A stretch of DNA of 64,000 nucleotides from Trifolium pratense (GCF_020283565.1 NC_060061.1:32153362-32217361); one strand, 5' to 3'. Counted from the stretch's first letter, positions 36,094 to 47,867 are shown. Notes: generated by a model from the letters alone, not told the origin. Numbers and translations: made by a program.

Positions 36094-37159
36094 TAAAAGT
36101 GATGTACTTATCACTTCCTCCAACCAATATATATACCTATATGTATAGAGAATGAGTACGGACCATCAAAATTGAATGAATTTTTTTTTGTGGGGTGCGC
36201 CAGCCAATGCAATAGTGCAACGCATAGGCGACACACTAAAATGGAATGAAATATGATAATGATAATGGTTATTATATATTTCAATCTCATAACCTAACTT
36301 TTTGCATAACCTTCACTCTTCTCTAAAATTATAATGTAATTAAGTCAATAATGTATACACTCTTCGTATTTTTTTGTGTGACTAAATTATAAACTCTTTG
36401 TTGTTTCTATGAAAACGGTTGACATTTAAATGGGATAAATGTTGAAAGAGAATCCAACTATGTTCATCTTCATTGTCACTAAGAAATGTTATAATAATGT
36501 AGAAAAGTGTAACATATTGTGACATCAATTTTTGGATAATTGGAGAGGTATAATTCAATAATAATGTAGAAAATTGTAACATCTTGTGACATCAATTTTT
36601 GGATAATTGGAGAAACATAATTCTTTATTATTTATTATGAGATTGATATAATATAAAAAAAAAATAGAGATGAAAATGATATAATATAAGGAAGTGATGT
36701 GGCATTATTGTGTGATTTAATTGGATGTAAGTGGGTGATGTGGATTAGGGTTAAGATGGATAGTAGGAGAACTATCTAGGAATTATATATATAGATTATG
36801 AGATTGATATAATATAAAAAAAAAAAATAGAGATGAAAATGATATAATATAAGGAAGTGATGTGGCATTATTGTGTGATTTAATTGGATGTAAGTGGGTG
36901 ATGTGGCATTATTGTGTGATTTAATTGGATGTAAGTGGGTGATGTGGATTAGGGTTAAGATGGATAGTAGGAGAACTATCTAGGAATTATATATATAGAT
37001 TATGAGATTGATATAATATAAAAAAAAATAGAGATGAAAATGATATAATATAAGGAAGTGATGTGGCATTATTGTGTGATTTAATTGGATGTAAGTGGGT
37101 GATGTGGATTAGGGTTAAGATGGATAGTAGGAGAACTATCTAGGAATTATATATATAGA
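35951..37159 (-). mobile_element. Non-autonomous Helitron with three tandem 5' ends
   Basis: In minus orientation it starts TCTATATATATAATTCC (right edge, 37159) and ends with a GTGC-ATC-GCAC hairpin followed by CTAG (left edge, 35951). It is inserted between A and T. The same target without insertion (TACAAAATATGAG) is present in copies A and C of the surrounding repeat (near 35185 and 37732). The 5'-terminal region is repeated about three times (36636-36796, 36797-37000, 37001-37160). An AAT microsatellite lies at 36055-36092. No Rep/helicase. Confidence 0.85.
36168..36250 (-). mobile_element. Short poly(A) retroposed insert inside the Helitron
   Basis: AAAATTGAATGAA (36168-36180) and AAAATGGAATGAA (36238-36250) flank a 57-bp insert that begins with nine T. 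On the minus strand it reads as GC-rich text ending GCGCACCCCAC plus poly(A). The GC-rich insert stands out from its AT-rich surroundings. Confidence 0.5.
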
Positions 37160-38190
37160 TATGAGTTAAGTTTACTATATTACCCTTTGAAAAGTGATTT
37201 ATGTCTTGGAAATCACATAGTGGTATTAATTAATTAAGGGTATATTACGAATAGTAGTATTAATTAATTTAAAAGTAATTGATTTTTGCGTATATTTGTG
37301 TCCAAAATTTGAAGTGTTTTTTTTCTTATATTTGCTAACTATCCCTGACACTCTTTTAAGGATTTAATTTAAATAAATTATATATTAAAAAAATATTTTA
37401 ATTTTTAATGCGCTGACTTCATATATTTTCATAAAAGTTTATTATTTAAGATGTTTTAGAGTATTCGTTAGCATTTCCTAAACGGTAATATCAACAACTA
37501 ATTAACAAATTAAATATAAATATTATATTATTGATACACCATAATAAATTATTGGCATAGTGGAATAATTAGTTGGAGACTAGTTAAGTGATACATAGAT
37601 TTGGCAAACATGTGTTAAATGAGGGTTACTCCCTCCCTTCGGACAAAAATATAAGAAAAAATAATTGTTTACGGCTTTACGCGGTGTTTAAGAAATTTTG
37701 TTAAGTGTAGTTAATTTTCTTGATTTAATACAAAATATGAGTTAAGTTTACTATATTACCCTTTGAAAAGTGATTTATGTCTTGGAAATCACATAGTAGT
37801 ATTAATTAATTAAGGGTATATTACGAATAGTAATATTAATTAATTTAAAAGTAATTGACTTTTGCGTATATTTGTGTCCAAAATTTGAAGTATGTTTTTT
37901 TCTTATATTTGCTAACTGTCCCTGACACTCTTTTAAGGATTTAATTTAAATAAATTATATATTAAAAAAATATTTTAATTTTTAATACACCGACTTCATA
38001 TATTTTATTATTTAAAATGTTTTAGAGTATTCGTTAGCATTTCCTAAACGAGTAATATCAATAACTAATCAACAAATTAAATATAAATATTATATTATTG
38101 ATACACTATAATAAATTATGAATTTTTTCTCACTTTAAAAATTCAAATTTGTTTCTAGCAGAGTTTTTTTTCGCTCCTTTATTTATTTAA

Positions 38191-38290
38191 CTAGACCCTT
38201 ACCCGTGCGATGCACGAGTGTTATTTGTTGTTTATAATATAACGTCAACTAAAAAATTTAAATAATTGAAGGAAGAATGACCTATAGTTG
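38191..38290 (-). mobile_element. Helitron 3' terminus (partial element)
   Basis: CTAG at 38191 is followed by ACCCTTACCCGTGCGATGCA, the same 3' hairpin and end as at 35951 and 41178 read on the plus strand. No matching 5' terminus was identified nearby, so the extent is unknown. Confidence 0.6.
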
Positions 38291-39070
38291 AAACTTAAAA
38301 TAAAAATAAAAAAAAATCATGAACATACATTTTTTTTTAGGCAAGGACATACATGGTTCATAAGTTGTTTTTTTGGTACAAACATAGTTCTTCCAACTTT
38401 GTAACCAAAAATCAATCAAACAAATCAATTATTAAGCATAAACAGTGTCAATTGCTTGGAGAAACACAATTATAATATAGATCATGTATACATATAGATC
38501 AAGTATATCAATCTCTAAATATCTGGTCGGGTGCGGTTCGGGTCTCGAGTCAACGGTTGTGAAAAATCGATCATGAACGGCTGTATACGGGCAGAAGCGG
38601 GTCTCTTAAAATCTATCTCTTCGTAATCAAAACCGACCAAACAATCACTAAGATGCAATTCTCATTTTGTTTCGATAATCTCTTCTATCTCAATCTCTAA
38701 TACTCTCTGCCTTGTTGCATTTTATCCTTCTTTGACAGAGGAGAAAAATGTTATAATTTATAAGCTTGCAGTATGTTGATAATGAAAGTGTGAAAGATAC
38801 TCTAATATTCTAGATTTATTTTAGTTTCTACCTGTCATCTACTGCTTATGATGTATTATTGTCTTTGAATCTACATGTTTGAAATATCCCACCCTTTTTA
38901 TTGTTCATTTAATTCTTCTATAATTTAATTCTTTGTGGTCGCAAAATCTCACTCAATATATTTTTTTTGCTATTATTGTTTGGAGTTTGTGTGCGGATTT
39001 ACTAGATAGTGTCTGTGGTGGGTGTTAGCTTGCATCTAATTTTGCTTTATACATGTTAAGGTTGTTTTTT
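38291..39070. other. AT-rich intergenic
   Basis: No gene recognised. Short degenerate ORF-free sequence. Confidence 0.35.
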
Positions 39071-39071
39071 A

Positions 39072-39571
39072 GGGTAAATCAAAACTCGCATATTTTGCAA
39101 GGGGTAAAAACTTATTTACTCTTGTTTATTTAACCACTGTTGTAGTTGGATTGTTTTTTTTATTATTCTCTTATGGGTTGTATTTTTGGGTAAATAGGTT
39201 TTTACCCCCTGCAAAGTAGGCAAATTTTGGTTTATCCCTTGATTTTTTTTTTGGATTACCCCCTATAATGTAAACATTTTCTAGTTTATCCCCTCATGCA
39301 AAATGTTGACCTAAGATTCCACAAAAATGATGCCGTGACTTGGTCAGTTACGGGGGTAAACCAAAACTCGCTAACATTACAGGGGGCAAAATGATGGAAT
39401 CTTAAGTCAATATTTTCCATGAGGGGGGTAAACCAGAGAATCTTCACATTACAGGAGGTAATCCATTTTTTTGTGGGGGGTAAACCAAAACTCGCCTACT
39501 TTGTAGGGGGTAAAAACATATTTAACCACTGTTGTAGTTGGATTGTTTTTTATTATTCTCTTATGGGATGT
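39072..39571. mobile_element. Foldback MITE with duplicated flank and extra end
   Basis: A full element at about 39190-39524 has ends AAATAGGTTTTTACCCCCTG and GGGGGTAAAAACATATTTA and internal GGGTAAACCAAAACTCGC words in both orientations. A partial right end is at 39072-39120. The flank AACCACTGTTGTAGTTGGAT occurs after both (39131 and 39525). The left end is therefore missing from the first copy. Confidence 0.6.
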
Positions 39572-40329
39572 TACTACATTTTTGTGTGGTTTGACTGAGT
39601 CAGGTTTATGTGCCCCCAACTTTTTTGTATTTCTTTTATTTTAATCTATTTCAGGCGTTGTAGTTGGCTTGCTATATGCACCCCTTTTGCTTAAAAAAAA
39701 GTTTCAATGTAACATGTAAGGCCGATCCGTTCAACCCGTCACCCGACACCCAAATAAACCGAACACATAGACGGTTGGAATTTGGTCCATATTAAGTGGT
39801 TGCAGTTTTTAATGGTTTGACGATTTTTTGCCCATAATCGGTCAAAAGCAACTGATGCTCAATTATAACACACTATAAATATGGAGAAATAGGAAATCCG
39901 AGTTTGAAATCCAACCCCTTTATTAACATCATTCGGTAGCTACACAACTATTTCTACGGGACAAGAAAAAAATTAATTATATTACTAATTTAAAAGGGAT
40001 AAATTAATTTTTAATTATTATCAAATTTACTAAATTATTCTAAATATTGCTAATTAAATTTTTAATTTTTCTTATTAAAAAATATATACGGGACTATTAT
40101 TTGCGACGGATACATAAAAAATTGGATAATTTATCATTGATAATTATAAGCAAATTTATTCATTTAATAAGTTTTACAAAAATCAGCACAATAGTTCACC
40201 TTATATTTTAACAATATTATATAACAATTTTTTAAATATTCTATTCTAAATAAATTTTCTACCATAATATAATGACAAACTTAAATATCGAATAAAAGTC
40301 AATGACCCGTGTGAATGCACAGATCTTTA

Positions 40330-40880
40330 AACCGGTTAATACTAAAATTTTTGGAGGCACTGAACTTAAGATTTTCTATTTCTTCACATCTAACTCTCGT
40401 ATACTACTTTTGGTTCTCGTTGGTCGCTAGTTCGCTCTTGGATTGGTTTTTCATGAGTGGACCCTCAAAATTTACCGGACCACTTTTATCAGTTTACTTA
40501 TTCATCAAGCGACACACGAGCGAGACAGTTCTTTTTTGCAACTGGTATGGCTAGTGTGGAATGAAAGAAATCATAGATTATTCAGAAATTCAGTAAACTC
40601 GACACATTAATTGATGGAAAAGGTCAAACTCTACTCTTATTGGTTGTTGAAGACAACAAACATTAATCTAGTTTCAAATTACCATAGCTGGTAGTCGAAC
40701 CCGCTCATTTGTTTGGTATCGACTAATTTTGTTGTACTTGTTTTCTTTGAATTTGACTCTAATATAACTTTTTGTAGTCTATTTTAATACACCTTATATT
40801 GAGGAGTTTTTTTTTTTTTGATATGATATATTGAGGAGTTTATTCGTCCGGTTTTAATATATTTCATTTTTGCCGGTTTA
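40330..40880 (+). pseudogene. LINE ORF2 tail and 3' UTR, decayed
   Basis: Frame-broken translation (VWNERNHRLFRNS, MEKVKLYSYWLLKTTN) aligns with the end of the LINE at 29900-30100. A 3' UTR and poly(A) follow near 40880. The 3' UTR itself carries a micro poly(T) insertion. Confidence 0.65.
40795..40841 (-). mobile_element. Micro poly(A) insertion with 15-bp TSD
   Basis: TATATTGAGGAGTTT is at 40795-40809 and 40827-40841, flanking ten T plus GATATGA (17 bp). It lies in the 3' UTR of a decayed LINE. Confidence 0.6.
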
Positions 40881-41177
40881 AAAAAAAAAAAACTTCTACT
40901 AGACAACTTTATAAAAATTAGTAAAAAAAAAAACATCACTCTACAAATTGATCCAAAAAATATTTCATTTTAATGTAATTTTTTTTTTTTTGTTTTGTTT
41001 TGGTACAAGTATTTTTTTATTTATTTTTTAACTATCGATGATACAATTATTTTGTTTTCATTTATCCCTCTAGTTCTAAATATAAAAAATAAAACACTTT
41101 TTAAGTTATTAAAAAAAATAAAATATATATATATATATATAGTCGATATTATATAGACTAAATACATTTCATCAAAA

Positions 41178-41649
41178 CTAGTCTCACACCCGTGCGATGC
41201 ACGGGTGTTATGCTGTATTTTATATTATAATGTTGAAAAATCATTCGTATAAATTGAAACAATAAGTATTATGAAAATTATAATAATAACATCAACAACA
41301 ACAAAATAATAATTGGTAATCGATAAATTGTCATGTCACTATGAAAACGGTTTGTGGTCATACTCATACACTATGCATTTGATTCTTAATTGGACACTAT
41401 AATTTAATATATAGTATAAAAGATTAATTAGTGCGTATAATTTAGTAAAAACTATTATTATTAGTTGAATGAGTGTATAATGAAAAGTCATAACTATCTA
41501 AATGTAGGCATATGAAAAAATGTATAGAGATGACAATGATGTAAGTAGAAGTGATGCGGCATTATTGAGTGGTTTAATTGGATATAAGTGGCAGACATGA
41601 ATTAGGGTTAGATTAGTGGTTGCACAATTATCTAGGAATTATATATATA
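41178..41649 (-). mobile_element. Non-autonomous Helitron, 472 bp
   Basis: In minus orientation it starts TCTATATATATAATTCC at 41649 and ends with a perfect 8-bp hairpin (ACCCGTGC/GCACGGGT, 3-nt loop) and CTAG at 41178-41181. A at the left and T at the right match the Helitron AT target rule. Confidence 0.82.
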
Positions 41650-41921
41650 GATGTTTATACATTTAAAAAACTTATTTATACATCATATTTGAAGTTACTA
41701 AAAAACTATGTTTATACATTAACATTGATTAGCAATATCTTTATTGAGTGGTTTAATTGGATATAAGTGGCTGACGTGAATTAGCGTTAGATTAGTGGTT
41801 GCACAACTATCAAGGAATTATATATATAGACGTTTATACATTTAAAAAACTTATTTATACATCATATTTGAAGTTACTAAAAAACTTGTTTATACATTAA
41901 CATTGATTAACAATATCTTTA
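41564..41921. repeat. 179-bp tandem duplication across a Helitron 5' end
   Basis: Units 41564-41742 and 41743-41921 both contain the Helitron 5'-terminal part (ATTGAGTGGTTTAATTGGAT through TATATATAGA) plus the same downstream flank (GTTTATACATTTAAAAAACT). The right unit is therefore a duplicated junction, not a second insertion. Confidence 0.8.
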
Positions 41922-42082
41922 ACTCATTCTTCAAAATAACTATGGAAATGACAACATATAATTGACCATGGAAAATAATCGATGTTGAAACATAAGTTTT
42001 TATTTATATTATAAATCTCATTGGAGGATTCTGAGTTGGATAAACTACTTCATCATCTCTTACCAAAAAACTATTGTATTAT

Positions 42083-42375
42083 CACTACTAGAAAACTCGC
42101 TTTTAGAGACCGATTTAGCGACCGAAATAAGTTGGTCTCTATAGAGACCGAATCAGAGACCAAAATTTCGAAATTCAAAGCTAAAAATAAATCGGTCGCT
42201 AAATCGATCGCTACGTAATTATAGAGACCGAATTAGATACCGATAATTAGCGACTATTATTTCGGTCACTATTAGAGACCGAATTAGAGACCAAAATTTT
42301 GAGCTCAAAGTCAAAAATTAAATCGGTCGCTAAGAGACTATAGAGACCGATTTGGTGACTGATTATTAGGTGTGA
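42083..42375. mobile_element. CACTA (En/Spm-type) transposon terminus
   Basis: Begins CACTACTAGAAAA and is packed with subterminal words AGAGACCGA and TCGGTCGCTA in both orientations, the signature of CACTA ends. I found no matching opposite terminus in the window, so this is a partial or very diverged element. Confidence 0.65.
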
Positions 42376-42668
42376 CAGCATATCCGACGCAAATGTGTTA
42401 TTTTCTTTACAAATCACAAAAAATAAAATTAATCAAACATAAGACCATAAATATTTCTTTCCTTTTATTAATATTCCTTTCCTTTCATATCTATCAATTA
42501 ATCTTGTATCCAGAAAATCCCAAGTTCAACCACAAGTTACAATACAGTGTAAGATTCAAAATCTTCTACCTCCAAAATTGATGTCGTCTCTGTTGCTCCT
42601 TTTTTCTTGAATCCACCTATGTTCAATGACGACACAGAGAAATTACAGGGTGAAATCAAAACACGAAG

Positions 42669-43277
42669 ATGGAACCTCCCAACATAGTCTCTTCTGTCTT
42701 AAGCGATCGCTACCACACCCACCATGTTTGGATTCCGTCAATAATTCCACCGCCGGAGCCACCGGACAGGATTTCTACATCACTATCACCACCAATCATT
42801 CACTGTGCTGCTATTGAGAAGAGTACACAAGTGGAGTTCACCTCTTGCACAACAATAATTGATTTCCACTTGATTCACAATTTTAAGGTTACCACTTATG
42901 TGATTAATTCTTGTGCTTTTCTTCCATTATCTGCCATTTTCAATTTAGCTGTTAGTGATATTGTGACTATCACCCTTAGTATCGCAACAATCCAATGTCA
43001 TGATAGATATTCATTTACAATGCTTTTAACTGTCCTCCAACTGTTTGATGAAATGCCAAAGTGTCTTGTAGCTGTTTGCAATGCTATCGGTAGCAGGCTT
43101 AATTTTCAGGACTTCATTGTGGAGGAATGTGATGGTCATTGTCTAGAAAATTGCACAACTATATTGGGTCATACTACACAAATAGTTGTTAATTTGTCTA
43201 ACCCCACACTCAAACACCATGAAGATAAAGTTTTCTGCTATCCACAAGACCTCAAAACCCACCCATTGTGGCTATGA
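42669..43277 (+). CDS. Unrecognised ORF, 202 codons
   Basis: An open frame starting MEPPNIVSSVLSDRYH with no domain I recognise. A Pro-rich segment (IPSIIPPPEPP) and several hydrophobic stretches are visible. It lies just right of the CACTA end, so it may be cargo or remnant of that element rather than a host gene. A second overlapping frame (42626-42817) carries the same region. Codon use is unremarkable for AT-rich DNA and the frame could be chance. Confidence 0.25.
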   Translation: MEPPNIVSSVLSDRYHTHHVWIPSIIPPPEPPDRISTSLSPPIIHCAAIEKSTQVEFTSCTTIIDFHLIHNFKVTTYVINSCAFLPLSAIFNLAVSDIVTITLSIATIQCHDRYSFTMLLTVLQLFDEMPKCLVAVCNAIGSRLNFQDFIVEECDGHCLENCTTILGHTTQIVVNLSNPTLKHHEDKVFCYPQDLKTHPLWL

Positions 43278-44710
43278 GAAACATACTATGTTTTAGTAGC
43301 CTTGATGATAAATAACCATACACATGTGCAAATACAAAATACTAAACCCACCTTTAATTTAACAAGGCACCTTCGAAGGTTTGTGTTTGATGAAGATTGA
43401 GAAAGATTGCAAAAAATATAGGCTCATGGTGCATTGATGATAGTGTATATAAGAGGTATGATTTTTTTTCCTTATTATATAGCCTTGGGCATGTTGTATG
43501 TGTGTAGGCCATTTATCATTTCTACATATTCATCATGCATGATTAATATTCTGTGATAATGTGTTGTACTAACCTAGCTAATAATGTTGATATGCAAAAT
43601 GATAATTAAGAACAACACTGTGTCCAACAAATTGTTAAGATTCTTTTTCACTGTATTTTAGTTCCCCTAGTGCAATACAGGGCATATTGAAATTCTTGTT
43701 AGAGCTAGCAGCAAGGCTACTCCATCATTAAAATGTAGGTGTTTATAATATGTTCATGTTGTTTTCCATGGCCTGACTGTAAAAGATGTGATAGAACTAT
43801 GTAACTGAGTGGTATTTTTCTGAATTTGTTTGTCAAAATGTATCAAATTAATTTAGAGAAAATTACAATCTCTTCCATAGAGAAAAACTTCAATTATGCA
43901 CCCCATCCTTTCCCGCTTACGTCTAATGCTAAAAAGATCTGAACTCCTTGTCTTGAGATATAAATATGTATTATGCGCTGATTAGAGCCGTCAAAATGGG
44001 CTAGCCCCAATGGATTGAGTTTTACTCATGTTCTCTGTCCGGTAGGCCGCGGCAGAAGAATTGAGTTTTACTCATGTTCTTCCTTAGTCCATTAGTTGTT
44101 TGTGACAGTGACCGAGGTCCTAAGACGTTCTTTTCTTACCTCAAAGGATCAAGGCTCTCAAGTTATGCATCTAGCTTTTGTGTAGCTCATTTGTAGCTCT
44201 ATTAGTTCTTATTCTTGTCTACTGGTTTCAGGTTGCTTTGTGTCAAGGGTGCTAGGACTGGTTGCATTTTTTTTAGTGCTGATTTTATTGGTGTTCAAGT
44301 GGCTTGGGCCTTATTGTTATTGCTTTGGTTGTATCCTATTGTGCTTATTAGTACATGTGGTTGTATAGTTTTTTCCTTCAAAGTACTTCTGTTCAACTTT
44401 ATTTTTCTATTGATTATGTAATTTTGTTAGACTTGTTGGTTCCAACAATAAGGATTGGTGCATCACGTTTTTTCCCAGAACCATGAATAATAATTCTCTA
44501 GGTGCATTGATGACCACATATTTCAATAAGAATGATGCAATGTTTATCAAAGTAGAAGTTTATTTTCTCCATTATTATTAATTTTAATCTGTCAGTACTA
44601 TTTACTATTGCAAAACCTATTCGCGAATTTGATATTTATATTAATTTGAAACATATTTGAGCAAAGATAAACCAACTTAACTCATACTCAAATATCGAAT
44701 ATGATAAAAA
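43278..44710. other. Unassigned region
   Basis: No gene recognised. The phrase ATTGAGTTTTACTCATGTTC occurs twice (near 44016 and 44059). Confidence 0.35.
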
Positions 44711-44968
44711 TCATACATGGCATAAACCATTGACACCAAATATGTTAACCATGAAATATGGTCCACCTATGTGTTTAAAAGTTAAGAGATTTCCATATTT
44801 GAGACACTTTGCAAAATTTTCCCAATTTTTTTGAAAGCAAATATCATCATTAGTATTACTCTCCCCCCAAAATATTTCTTGTTCAACACCATTTGGGAAT
44901 CTAAGGAATATTGGGTTTGACATTCCTTTCCAATATTTCTCCACATATTTCTTGGGAATACTCTACAT
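44711..44968 (-). pseudogene. B3 DNA-binding domain fragment (REM-type)
   Basis: On the minus strand, after a TAG-type acceptor near 44969, the frame reads IPKKYVEKYWKGMSNPIFLR, later CFQKNWENFAK and GNLLTFKHIGGPYFMVNIF. This is one B3 domain of the REM plant transcription-factor type. It ends at a stop just beyond the domain. No upstream exons were found, and a Mutator-type element begins 35 bp upstream. It may be one exon of a partial gene or a pseudogene fragment. Confidence 0.7.
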
Positions 44969-44993
44969 TACAACAAAACATTCAAAAAGATAT

Positions 44994-46180
44994 TAATATT
45001 TTGGCTTAAATGCACCTTTGATTCCCTATTTTCAAAAAAATGAAGTTTTGGTCCTCCTATTTTAAAAACCAACTTTTTAGTCCCCCAATTTTAACTTTTT
45101 TTGAGTTTTGATCCCTCATCCCATTTTAGGGCTAATTTTGTTGATGTGGCATTGCCATTAATGCATATCAGCGTCCACGTAGACAAATTTAATATCCATA
45201 TCATTATTTATTTTTAATTCAATAAAAATTATTTTATAAAATATTTTAATTATTAAAATTATCGTATTTTTTAAAAAGAAATCAATAAAAAAATAATTCA
45301 AAAACATCAAAAATCACACCAAACAATTCATAGACCCTATTATCATCATCCACTTATCCAGTTATCCTACTCTTCTTACCAACCCAGAAAACAAAATAAA
45401 CACGTTTCAGCATCATCATCATAAACTCATTAAAATAAAAAATCACAAAATTCACAACCTCTAATTTATTAAACCAAGAAAAAACAAACAGTCACAACAT
45501 GGACATGGTCCTCTTTGATTCAAATCAAACTATTGCATATTGAAAGCAAGTTTTGTGTTTCAAGAACCTCCAACTTTCATCATCATCCAACTTTATATAA
45601 AACCAATCTTGAATTCAACTTCAAACTTAAAACAATTTATGGGTTTCCATTCAAACCCATCCAAAGTCATGAGTAGTTTAAAGAGTATGAGTAGTTTCTA
45701 TTGAATCACAAAATCATCTCTAATTTCTTTTCGTTTTTAAAAATCCAGAAATTGTTGAGTTTAAACGGAAACCATAGGATTGGTGAAATCCATAAGGAAG
45801 GATTCTCTTTGATGGTGAATAAAATTCTAGTAGTTGAAGGTTTGATAATTAGGGTTTCAGATTTCATATTTTATAAGATTTAACAATTATTATTTCAGTT
45901 GAATATATAATTCTAATAATTAAAATATTTTATAAATAAAGTTTTATTAAATTTAAAAATATATAATAATGACATGGATATTAAATTTTTTCACATGAAT
46001 GTTGCCACAACATTGGTTACAAGGCCACATCAACAAAATTAACCCTAAAATGGGATGGGGGATCAAAACTCAAAAAAAATGAAAATAGGGGGACTAAAAA
46101 ACTAGTTTTTAAAATAGGGGGACCAAAACTTCATTTTTTTGAAAATAGGGGACCAAAAGTACATTTAAGCCTAATATTTT
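44994..46180. mobile_element. Mutator-like non-autonomous element, 1169 bp, 9-bp TSD
   Basis: The body 45003-46171 starts GGCTTAAATGCACCTTTGAT and ends, inverted, GGCTTAAATGTACTTTTGGT. The duplication TAATATTTT is at 44994-45002 and 46172-46180. The inverted arms are long (about 150 bp each). A middle of about 600 bp (45300-45900) is unrelated to the arms, as in Pack-MULEs, but its origin is not identified. Confidence 0.85.
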
Positions 46181-46357
46181 TAAATCAAAAAATATAAATG
46201 AAACATATATAATGTAAATTAATAAATATACATGTTGAATATGCTTAGCAACTTCTTATCTTGATATATTATCCTATGAAATTTAGGGAAATAATGAAAT
46301 GACATGATGATTATGATGTATAAATATACATATATAATGTAAATTATTTTCAATTAT

Positions 46358-46681
46358 CTAGACGATTACCCGTGCGATGCACGGATCTTATGCGTTGTTT
46401 TATACTATAACGTCAAAAAATTATTTGTATAAGTAACAAATTGATTATTAGCAAAAACATTAACTATTTTGAACCAAATATAATAAAATACACAAAATAA
46501 TAAAATGAAAAAAAATTCAAATGAATAGTAACTCAAAATAATAATAATAATAATAATAACAATTAGTACCACTCATTAAATTAATTAATATAAGTGGGTG
46601 ATGTGGCTAAATGAAAGGTTTTCATTGGTTTAAGTGAGTGATATGGATTAGGGTTTAGATAGTCAACTGGATAACTATCTA

Positions 46682-46776
<95 letters not shown>

Positions 46777-46777
46777 A
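46358..46777 (-). mobile_element. Helitron copy with expanded TA-repeat 5' end
   Basis: The left edge is CTAG (46358-46361) and a 3' hairpin GTGC-GAT-GCAC. The right edge lies within TATAAGA before T. The 5' end has become a TA microsatellite of about 90 bp (46684-46774). Sibling of 47516-47867 and 48606-48951. Confidence 0.7.
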
Positions 46778-47409
46778 TAGAAAAACCTTGAAAATTAAGC
46801 TGAAACTTGAGATTTGGTTTCAGGTTCAAAGCAAGAAGAGATAGAGAGCATTTGAAAAGCTTAGTGATTAAGTAGTAGTATGTGATGATAGTGTTGTTGG
46901 TTATCAATTTGTGTCATTAGCCAGAAAAGTAACAACATTGTGGATGGATGCTGAATTACTTAAAATGGTAAGTAGTAGAAATAATTAAGAAATTGGACTG
47001 ACTGCTTAAAATGGAAAAACATTATTAATCTTACTGTCTGCCACTACTACTACTACCCAAAGTAATTGTCATGGGGACCAATTTCGTATGTAGATGCATG
47101 GAAATAGGATTGTGTGGAGTCATAAAACATGCATGTGAAAAAACTAATGGAAGCAAATAGTCACTATAATGATTGAATATATCTAATCAAAAGGAAATAA
47201 AATAGTCATTAAATCATCGTATTTTGCTAAACAATTGTTTAAACAATTGTCACTAAATCATCCTATTTTGTGTAAATTATATAATCTATTGTTTCTTTAT
47301 TATGTATTGAGAATTCTATTATTGTGATGTCATACTGAAAGTTGTTTTATCAAAGGACAACTTGCTCAAAGAGAAAACAACATTAGTTGAACATATAGAT
47401 ATAACTTAC

Positions 47410-47455
47410 TTAATAAGGCATTGATGAAAGCAGATTTTCCAACATTAGATGAACC
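47410..47455 (-). pseudogene. NOA1/YqeH-like GTPase exon fragment, copy 1
   Basis: A 46-nt minus-strand exon between CCTTTAG and GTAAGTT encodes GSSNVGKSAFINALL. This is the G1/P-loop of circularly permuted GTPases (GSxNVGKSAFINALL in NOA1/RIF1-like plastid proteins, from memory). No other exon of the gene was seen. Splice sites look intact. Confidence 0.55.
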
Positions 47456-47515
47456 CTAAAGGCTTAATAGTTTTTAAATATAAAGAACATAAATAGCAAA
47501 TTGGATGACAATTAT

Positions 47516-47867
47516 CTAGACGATTACCCGTGCGATGCACGGATCTTATGCGTTGTTTTATACTATAACATCAAAAAAATATTTGTATAAGTAGCAAATT
47601 GATTATTAGCAAAAACATTAACTATTTTGAACCAAAAATAATAAAATACACAAAATAATAAAATGAAAAAAAATTAAAATGAATAGTAACTCAAAATAAT
47701 AATAATAATAATAATAACAATTAGTACCACTCATTAAATTAATTAATATAAGTGGGTGATGTGGCTAAATGAAAGGTTTTCATTGGTTTAAGTGAGTGAT
47801 GTGGATTAGGGTTTAGATAGTCAATTGGATAACTATATAGGATTTATATATATATATATATATAAGA
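47516..47867 (-). mobile_element. Helitron copy, 352 bp
   Basis: CTAG at 47516-47519 with the hairpin, AAT repeats inside, and a 5' end of short TA repeats ending TATAAGA at 47867. Same family as 46358-46777. Confidence 0.7.

Larger units (their letters stand above)
35008..38118. repeat. Three tandem copies of a 0.56-0.59 kb repeat, two with insertions
   Basis: Copy A is 35008-35565, copy B 35755-37530 (interrupted by the Helitron 35951-37159) and copy C 37531-38118. All share AGTGGAATAATTAGTTGGAG, TTTGGCAAACATGTGTTAAA and TTCGTTAGCATTTCCTAAAC in order, with scattered substitutions. Between A and B sits a small MITE (35566-35746). Each copy includes a CTCCCTCCG-type MITE-like end. Non-coding. 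Confidence 0.85.

Noticed and set aside
46581..46907. 108-codon minus-strand frame, and a similar 64-codon frame at 30080-30274
   Set aside because: Both are carried by TA microsatellites that read as alternating Tyr-Ile; no protein-like sequence.
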